Assembly (NCBI GenBank): GCA_905234075.1
Contig: CAJOGI010000002.1
Location: 78,993-142,992 of the forward strand
Origin: an uncultured Synergistales bacterium
GTDB taxonomy: Bacteria; Synergistota; Synergistia; Synergistales; Aminobacteriaceae
Direction: 5' to 3'
Length of the DNA stretch: 64,000 nt
This document shows positions 58,411-64,000 of the stretch, piece by piece. Both the position numbers and the translations under genes were made by a program. The first letter of the stretch is position 1, and each line of letters begins with the position of its first letter. The notes below the pieces were generated by a model. The model made no database searches and was not told where the DNA came from. It was given only the letters and a program-made list of their open reading frames with translations.

Positions 58411-61257
58411 TTACTCAAGCCCCGCGAAGGGATAAAGGTCGGGAGAAAGTTTTATTGTTTTAATTTCAAGGAATACCTCGCACCTTCTGCTTGAGGCTCC
58501 CGTGTATACCCAGTTAAAATAATTTCTTCCGATTGTTTTGCCGTTAGCGTCTTTGCCGGTACAATGATTTGTATCTGTGTGGCCTGTCTTGTACCAGATT
58601 ATGTATTCATCCGCAAATTTCCCGGAAAACGTCGCTCCTCTAGGGCCGCTGGTGCATGGCTCTTTGTGATGATAACGAACAAATCTTCCCGCTTCTATAT
58701 CCTTTTGAATAAGTGTACTCTTGTTATATGAACGAAATCCGTCTTCCCAAGTTCGATCGTGATCATCGTCGCTGTCATCCCAGCTTGCAGAAGTCGTATT
58801 TTTCTGAACGTGAACAAAATAGCGGTAGAAGTTATAACGCTCCGCAAGAGCTTTGTATTTTTCGTAAAGCGCGTTGAATTTTGTCTGATAGTCTGCAACT
58901 AATTTTTCATCATCGCAAATACGAGTAAGTCCGCCTCTCATCTCCATAACAAGCTGCGTCTCAAATTCATTTCTCCATTGACTTTGAATACTCGTACCGC
59001 TTCTAAGATGACTTGCAGGAATAGCCATTAAAGCATTGTAATAGCAGCGAGTGCGGAAAATCGTTTCGGTCAGTGTTCTGATATTGTTATAGAGAGATCT
59101 TTGAATTTCAAGATCTTCAGGAATATAAGATTTTAAGCCTTCAATCTCTCTGAAACGTCTGAGCGTTACATAAAGCCTATTGTATTGAGATCTGGGAGTT
59201 GTCTTGGCCGATTTTATAAAACCTGCAAGGCTGTTCCTAAAGCCGTCTATTGAAAAAGCCCTCTCTCCTGAACGTCCGGTTTGGGTACAGTGTGATACGT
59301 TTATTGTAACTTCAAAAAAATTTTCCCGAAGCTCTTTGGAAAGTTCTTCTATGCGAGCCTTTGCCGCACTTTTGGACCTTCCTGTGTCGCGCTCCGCAAC
59401 GGCATTTTCTTTCACGCTCTTCAAAAGATCCTGCACAGTTTGAGCAGCTTTGTCGCAAATTACTGCGGCATCGTCAACATATTTTTGTTCTTGGCGGTCG
59501 AAGTAACGAGATTTGCCGGGTTCAATCACAATTTCTATAATCGCATCGTAACGGTTGCCCCATGTGTAGCCGGCAACAAAATAATCTCCGTAGTCGTTTC
59601 GGAACTCCTTATAATAGTCCGTCTTTTTCTTAAAATCGTTCATTTCTTCGTCATCAATCTTAAAAACGTTTGAGGCAGGCGTTCGCGGCTGTTGTTCGAT
59701 GAGTTCATAACGCACGGAAATTATTTTTGTGTGGTTGCTGCCGAGCCTCGCGTAATCCTGCCTTTGAGTGTAGCCCAGTGCATTTCTAAGCAGCGAGAAA
59801 TTCGACATTGCTCCGAGTTCCTGCGATCTGTCGTGTTCTTCCTGAGTCGCTATTACATTAGCACTAAAATTTTCCTTAAGTTTAATAGAATTGCCCGTAG
59901 GCGTTGAAAAATTTTTTATGACCTTTGTTGTCGCACGGAGTCCGGAATGAGCGTAGAAACCCGCGCCCAGCGCAAATTCCTCGTCATAAGGCACATTATT
60001 AATTACAGAGGCAATTTTTACATGTGTTGCCTCGTATTGTTGCCTTTGCGCTTCTTGGTATTTTCGCATTTTCTCATCCAGTATTCGTTTATTCTGTTCT
60101 GCCAACCGCTGTTTCTTCGCTTCCGCGATTTTTCGCCAGTTCTCTCCATATATGCGGCGCAATCTCTCCTCTTTGTCTGCCTTCGCCTGCTCAAGTTGTT
60201 TCATGGCCATTTGCCGCTGTAGTTCTCTAGCCTTTCTGTCTCTGTCTTCTCTGGTTTCTGCTGGCTTTGCTTCGTCTTCTCCGCTTTCTTCACTTTCTTC
60301 GTCATCTGCTGCGGAGAAATCCGAAGTCTCAATATCAGATTCCTCATTTTCTTCAAATTTTACAGGCAGGCCGTTCTCGTTAAATTCCGTTGCTATAGAC
60401 AACAACATTCTCTGAAGGTCAAGAATATCTCTTGGGTAAAGTTCAATCTCTTCTCCGTCAGAAATCGAATATGCTTCGGCAGTGTTGTAAATTCTGAACT
60501 CAAACGGAACATCGGGAGATCTATCTACGCTTATGTCCATTGAGTCAACAACTAACTCGCTGACTGCAAATTTATAATCACCCGTCATCGGAGCCTTAAA
60601 TGTGTACAAGATTATGCAGGGATTTTCTTCAGGGATTATTTCAAGCATGATGACAGGAACATGATGAGCTTCAAGAATTTTCGTGTCTTCTTTTTCCATT
60701 TCCTCGTCAAATTCTTCACGGGTCATTCCGTTTGCTATGAGCCATGCCGCAATTTCAGCCTCAGTTAATTTTTCGGCAGGCCATATATCCTCTGAAATCT
60801 TAATATCTTCTGAAGCTAAATCAAACACCATTTCTTTTCCGTCAGGCGCAGTAACTTTTACGCTCAATAATGAATTAGTCAGAGTTCTTCCGCCGTGTGA
60901 ATATTTGATTATGTATTCGCTGTCCTTGTTCAAATGTATGGTCGTTAAATATTCGCCGTCGGAATTTAAGTCTTTACTTGAAATATATTTAACGAAATGT
61001 AAGCCTTGAGGGTCAGCCGGAGCAGTATCATCTGAAAATAAAGAGTCAGGAGCATAATCGAAAATCATCGGCGAACCGTCAGCACTAGGCGAAAGGATTT
61101 TTTCAGCAAGCCGTAAAACTGCTTCGTCTGTCTGTTCATCTTCAAATGCCGTGTCTCCTTCATTGCTAATTGGGCCGCTGCCTCCTCCTCCGCAGCCGAA
61201 ATTACAAGTTAAAAGCACGCCGACTAAAATTAACAAAATAAATTTAGCGTTTTTCAT
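58411..61257 (-). CDS. Large lipoprotein with a putative MACPF-like domain
   Basis: This 948-residue product has a signal sequence and Cys followed by GGGGSG (FGCGGGGSGPIS), a Synergistota-style lipoprotein start. The N-terminal part is a beta-rich, PPC-like region (about 70-250, YTFKAPMTGDYKFAV). A charged helical stretch follows (about 325-415), then LGAGFYAHSGLRATT (about 432) and FRNDYGDYFVAGYTWGNRYDA (about 551), which recall the MACPF signature (xGTHYxxxxxxGxxxxA) and its preceding L-G-x-G-x start. The paralogue upstream shares these motifs. The MACPF assignment is my inference; identity as a surface lipoprotein is firmer. Confidence 0.7.
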   Translation of the reverse strand: MKNAKFILLILVGVLLTCNFGCGGGGSGPISNEGDTAFEDEQTDEAVLRLAEKILSPSADGSPMIFDYAPDSLFSDDTAPADPQGLHFVKYISSKDLNSDGEYLTTIHLNKDSEYIIKYSHGGRTLTNSLLSVKVTAPDGKEMVFDLASEDIKISEDIWPAEKLTEAEIAAWLIANGMTREEFDEEMEKEDTKILEAHHVPVIMLEIIPEENPCIILYTFKAPMTGDYKFAVSELVVDSMDISVDRSPDVPFEFRIYNTAEAYSISDGEEIELYPRDILDLQRMLLSIATEFNENGLPVKFEENEESDIETSDFSAADDEESEESGEDEAKPAETREDRDRKARELQRQMAMKQLEQAKADKEERLRRIYGENWRKIAEAKKQRLAEQNKRILDEKMRKYQEAQRQQYEATHVKIASVINNVPYDEEFALGAGFYAHSGLRATTKVIKNFSTPTGNSIKLKENFSANVIATQEEHDRSQELGAMSNFSLLRNALGYTQRQDYARLGSNHTKIISVRYELIEQQPRTPASNVFKIDDEEMNDFKKKTDYYKEFRNDYGDYFVAGYTWGNRYDAIIEIVIEPGKSRYFDRQEQKYVDDAAVICDKAAQTVQDLLKSVKENAVAERDTGRSKSAAKARIEELSKELRENFFEVTINVSHCTQTGRSGERAFSIDGFRNSLAGFIKSAKTTPRSQYNRLYVTLRRFREIEGLKSYIPEDLEIQRSLYNNIRTLTETIFRTRCYYNALMAIPASHLRSGTSIQSQWRNEFETQLVMEMRGGLTRICDDEKLVADYQTKFNALYEKYKALAERYNFYRYFVHVQKNTTSASWDDSDDDHDRTWEDGFRSYNKSTLIQKDIEAGRFVRYHHKEPCTSGPRGATFSGKFADEYIIWYKTGHTDTNHCTGKDANGKTIGRNYFNWVYTGASSRRCEVFLEIKTIKLSPDLYPFAGLE

Positions 61258-61280
61258 GTTTATAAATAACTCTCTTTCAT

Positions 61281-61333
61281 AAAAAATTTCCTTTTTCCCC
61301 GTTTATCCGGCGATAAGAGCAGAGAAAAAGGAA
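61281..61333 (-). terminator. Rho-independent terminator between the two paralogous surface-protein genes
   Basis: On the minus strand TTCCTTTTTCTCT (61333-61321) pairs with GGGGAAAAAGGAA (61300-61288) over about 10-12 bp, followed by a run of T residues. It follows the upstream paralogue. Confidence 0.7.
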
Positions 61334-61359
61334 TTTCGGTCAAATTAAATAAATAATGC

Positions 61360-64000
61360 TTAGTGTTCAGTAGTAAGTCCGTCGAAGGGGTAATCTTTTT
61401 TTGTCATTCTTATGGCCTGCCCTTCAATTTCCCAGTCTATGCTGGAGCTGTAGCCGCTCTTGAAGTAGAAGTCCACAACTTTAGTCCCGACAGCAGGAGA
61501 GCCGCGAACTAACCAACGCGCACGGTCATCTTTAGCGTCCGCATTGCTTGAGTTAGCCCTGACGTAGCAGAATACAGCCTCGCCGCCGTCCGCCGCAGCC
61601 GTAAGTTTTGCAGGCTTAACGTCAGGTACGTACGAGAGTAACTCAGAATCCGACTGAACGTCTTGATGTTTCCATTCAATACGCCAGGCGGCAGTCTTAG
61701 GACGCTCTATATGAACCTCCTTATAATCTCTTTTCCCTGCCTCAATATCTGCTTGAACGTATTCGCTGACTTTAAATTCAACATATCCGCTTGAGCCTCC
61801 GTGCTCTCCCCCGAAAGGCATCTGTTTGACATTCTCGTAAGCAGTATCAGACCCCTCGCCGGCTCCGTCAGCCGCCGTTTTCAGTCTGTTGTAGGTCTCT
61901 TTCTCCTGCTGCTGTGCGATTTTCAATTTCGTGTAGAAAGTATATCTGTCAGCAAGAGCCTTGAATTTTGCTGTGAGATCGTTAACCTCCGTTACTGTTT
62001 GGTCAAAGCTCGCGTTCGCTTCCGCACTTGCGTCGTAGAACCTTTCACCTGCGGAATTAACCAGCGTTATGACCTGGTTAAATCTTTCTTCAAGCGGTGC
62101 TGTAACCGTGCCGTTGATAGCTGGATTATCCGCTACAACATTGCGGTACGCTCTTAAATTCCTCAGCTTGGTATTGAAGCCGGAGATCTTTTTAGTTTGT
62201 CCGACAGTCAGCGGAATTTCCCCCGTTTTGTCGCCTTTTTTCTTCATTCTTCTGAAAACTTTGGGCTGAGAACGCCATCTCGACATTTTGACTCTGATAG
62301 GAGCGTATCCTGCACGGGTCGTACTCGCTCCAAGCTGGTTGCGGAACTTCAACAATTCGTCAAATACGTTGTCCATTGCTTTAATGTCATTGCTGACGGG
62401 AATATTTATCGGTTTAGGAACTAATTTCCCCATTCCGCTCGTGACAATATTTACGGTTATCGTTGCCTGATTTTTCTTCAGGGTGTCTTTAGTTTTATTT
62501 GAGATGTCGGCACTTGAGCTGAAACTGTTGACACTCAAGTTGGCAGTGAGTTTGTTCTCGACTTCTTTGAGCTGCTCGGAGGTTTGGGTGGTGATTCCGA
62601 TATACGCATCAAAACATGCTCCGTACTGATAACCGCTCACGTAATAATCGCCGAAATCGTTTCTAAAATCCCTCACGAAATTCGGGCCTGTGTCATAGTC
62701 TTCGTTAATTATGTCAAAGAAATCTGCCCTCTCCCAAGCAGCATGGAGTTCTTTATCATCAAGGAGGCGGTAGCCGATTTCTCTTTCTTCGTAATGAATA
62801 ACAAGAGTTGAAGAAGTCAGTCCGAATTTGAAATTATTTGTCGAACCCGTACCGTATGATAAACCCAACGCGGACATGGCCAAAGAAACATTTCCTGTTG
62901 TCTTTGAGAGGGACTCCGACTGAGAAGCCGTATTGACAAATTTTGCATAGTACTCAGTCGTAATAGGGTGCGTCGCCTGCGTGTCGGTTGCCTTCGGCTT
63001 ATCAGCATTAATATCAACCGATGTTACATTCATATATTTATACAGACCTTTATTGCCCTGACTTTCTTCGTATGCTTTCGTAAGGTTAATGGTAACTCCG
63101 CCGGGAGGGCTGAGAAGCGTATAAGCCATAACTCCCCTGCCCATATGATAACGATCGTCGTACGGTACTCCCGTAATCTCAGTCTCGATATCTGCGGGCT
63201 CGCTATCCAAAGCACTCGTTGAAACTGCACTGCTTGAAGTAAGAACGTTTAAGACTTTTGTTTTCAGTTTGTCTTTAAGTTCTTCGGCAAATTTTTCAAT
63301 AAGCGCATCTGCTGAAGCGTCGTTTGAGGCGTTCTCAAAAGCCTCTATCTGCGATATCTGCTCGGCGGTAAGAAGTTCATAAAGGTCGGGGTAATCATAT
63401 ATAGTGCCTAATTTGCCCAGTATCTGCTCAATATAACTCTCGTAATATTCTTTATCATCGCTGGTCAACTTAGTTTCAAATGAAGCAGCACCCTCGCCGT
63501 AGTCGTCGTTGGGCAGACCCTGACCGTAAACTTTTTTGAAATAAGTCGGGTTTGAGGCACAGAATAATTTTCTCAGCTGAAGTAAATCTTCAACGCTGAT
63601 AGTCTCACTTACATCTCCGTCGGCATCTTTAATAGTGAATCTGGTGTAATATCCCGTCTCGTTGTCTTCGTTGCGTCTTTCCTTGTAAATGAAAAGCACA
63701 ACTCCTTTGTCGGCTTCCGGCGTAAAAGTCTGAATATTGCCGGAGTCGTCTAAATAAAGTCCCGAATAAGGTTCGCCGTCAACGATTCTGACAAAATAAT
63801 CTCCCGTAACTTCAGGCGTGAAGGTGTAGCAGATCATTGAAGGATTTTCTTTAGGATAAGCAACACTGGTAACTTCTACTTCTTCAGCGGTATTAAGATC
63901 AAGAAGAGAATTATCAGGATCGTAGAATGAAAGATGCGGAAGAATGCCGCCTAAACTGTCGGTTAAGTTTCTTGAAAATTCAAACGTGTATTCTGTTCCT
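61360..64000 (-). CDS. Large surface protein paralogue with putative MACPF-like domain (5' end beyond window)
   Basis: The frame is open to the window edge, so the N terminus is missing; at least 879 residues are encoded. The first visible residues are GTEYTFEFSRNLTDSLGG, then YTFTPEVTGDYFVRIVDGE, the same beta-rich region as in the downstream lipoprotein. MGRGVMAYTLLSPPGG and RDFRNDFGDYYVSGYQYGAC (near 62665-62605) align with its LGAGFYAHSG and FRNDYGDYFVAGYTWG. After this, a helix-like NSFSSSADISNKTKDTLKKN and TITVNIVTSGMG resemble the later MACPF core. It ends TKKDYPFDGLTTEH, paralleling LSPDLYPFAGLE of the paralogue. It is probably exported; function is unknown. Confidence 0.7.
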   Translation of the reverse strand, partial: GTEYTFEFSRNLTDSLGGILPHLSFYDPDNSLLDLNTAEEVEVTSVAYPKENPSMICYTFTPEVTGDYFVRIVDGEPYSGLYLDDSGNIQTFTPEADKGVVLFIYKERRNEDNETGYYTRFTIKDADGDVSETISVEDLLQLRKLFCASNPTYFKKVYGQGLPNDDYGEGAASFETKLTSDDKEYYESYIEQILGKLGTIYDYPDLYELLTAEQISQIEAFENASNDASADALIEKFAEELKDKLKTKVLNVLTSSSAVSTSALDSEPADIETEITGVPYDDRYHMGRGVMAYTLLSPPGGVTINLTKAYEESQGNKGLYKYMNVTSVDINADKPKATDTQATHPITTEYYAKFVNTASQSESLSKTTGNVSLAMSALGLSYGTGSTNNFKFGLTSSTLVIHYEEREIGYRLLDDKELHAAWERADFFDIINEDYDTGPNFVRDFRNDFGDYYVSGYQYGACFDAYIGITTQTSEQLKEVENKLTANLSVNSFSSSADISNKTKDTLKKNQATITVNIVTSGMGKLVPKPINIPVSNDIKAMDNVFDELLKFRNQLGASTTRAGYAPIRVKMSRWRSQPKVFRRMKKKGDKTGEIPLTVGQTKKISGFNTKLRNLRAYRNVVADNPAINGTVTAPLEERFNQVITLVNSAGERFYDASAEANASFDQTVTEVNDLTAKFKALADRYTFYTKLKIAQQQEKETYNRLKTAADGAGEGSDTAYENVKQMPFGGEHGGSSGYVEFKVSEYVQADIEAGKRDYKEVHIERPKTAAWRIEWKHQDVQSDSELLSYVPDVKPAKLTAAADGGEAVFCYVRANSSNADAKDDRARWLVRGSPAVGTKVVDFYFKSGYSSSIDWEIEGQAIRMTKKDYPFDGLTTEH

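Noticed and set aside
58411..64000. Call as autotransporter or pilin-type proteins
   Set aside because: No beta-barrel C terminus, pilin motif or repeat passenger pattern was seen; a lipoprotein start and shared MACPF-like motifs fit better.

Overview
This 64 kb window looks like a chromosomal stretch from a low-to-moderate GC, anaerobic, gut-type member of the Synergistota (Synergistetes). The strongest pointer is a C-terminal tail at about 9875-9960 (minus strand). It has a Gly/Ser-rich GGSGGGC block, a hydrophobic stretch and a terminal KRRR, the layout of the Synerg-CTERM sorting signal. Citrate lyase, a Treponema Tp47-like surface protein, PlsY, RNase J and the many TTG/GTG starts fit but do not prove this. 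No rRNA, CRISPR array, prophage or complete transposon was seen.

Layout: 1-4483 (+) is infC(partial)-rpmI-rplT-pheS-pheT. 4518-9777 (-) is a tightly packed unit: FGGY kinase, hisC, hisB, a MNT/HEPN pair, a nitroreductase, rsmG and a small membrane protein. 9875-15208 (-) holds PBP2 and a large Tp47-like, Synerg-CTERM surface protein broken by one in-frame TGA. 15566-34260 (+) carries a nucleoside kinase, a solute-binding protein, a PAP2 phosphatase, two tandem hybrid sensor kinases with a degenerate GGDEF-EAL protein, polA, a PpiD/SurA-like chaperone, the aspartate-family genes asd-hom-aspartate kinase, and pncA-HAD-DUF308. 34402-37971 (-) holds clpB and an NgoBV-like restriction endonuclease with no methyltransferase. 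argG (+) follows, then a minus-strand block of tsaD, an NlpC/P60 protein, a small ORF, a serpin, a tagaturonate-reductase-like gene, tRNA-Asn and a second PAP2 phosphatase. 46170-58341 (+) runs rnj-uppP-maf-MGMT-like-tmcAL-DUF5693-csaB-RelA/SpoT-like-plsY and then citDEF. 58411 to the window end (-) holds two related large surface proteins (the first a lipoprotein) that I infer to be MACPF-like.

Themes: envelope biogenesis recurs (PBP2, UppP, two PAP2 proteins, CsaB, DUF5693, PlsY, NlpC/P60, Tp47-like protein). Translation and RNA functions form a second group (IF3, L35, L20, PheST, RsmG, TsaD, TmcAL, RNase J, tRNA-Asn). Amino-acid synthesis is a third (HisBC, Asd, Hom, aspartate kinase, ArgG).

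The most unusual signal is not a gene. It is a dispersed family of about 32-bp G-rich units built from the heptads GTTAGGA/GGTAGGA. Copies repeatedly supply the stop codon of the preceding gene (infC, pheS, hom, the DUF308 gene, clpB) and a strong AGGAGG motif. One pair forms a 153-bp palindrome that exactly fills the gap between two convergent genes. Two further copies lie in frame inside csaB. A second repeat family is inserted in frame in polA and is also present between genes at 43111-43229. All function calls rest on motif reading without database searches.
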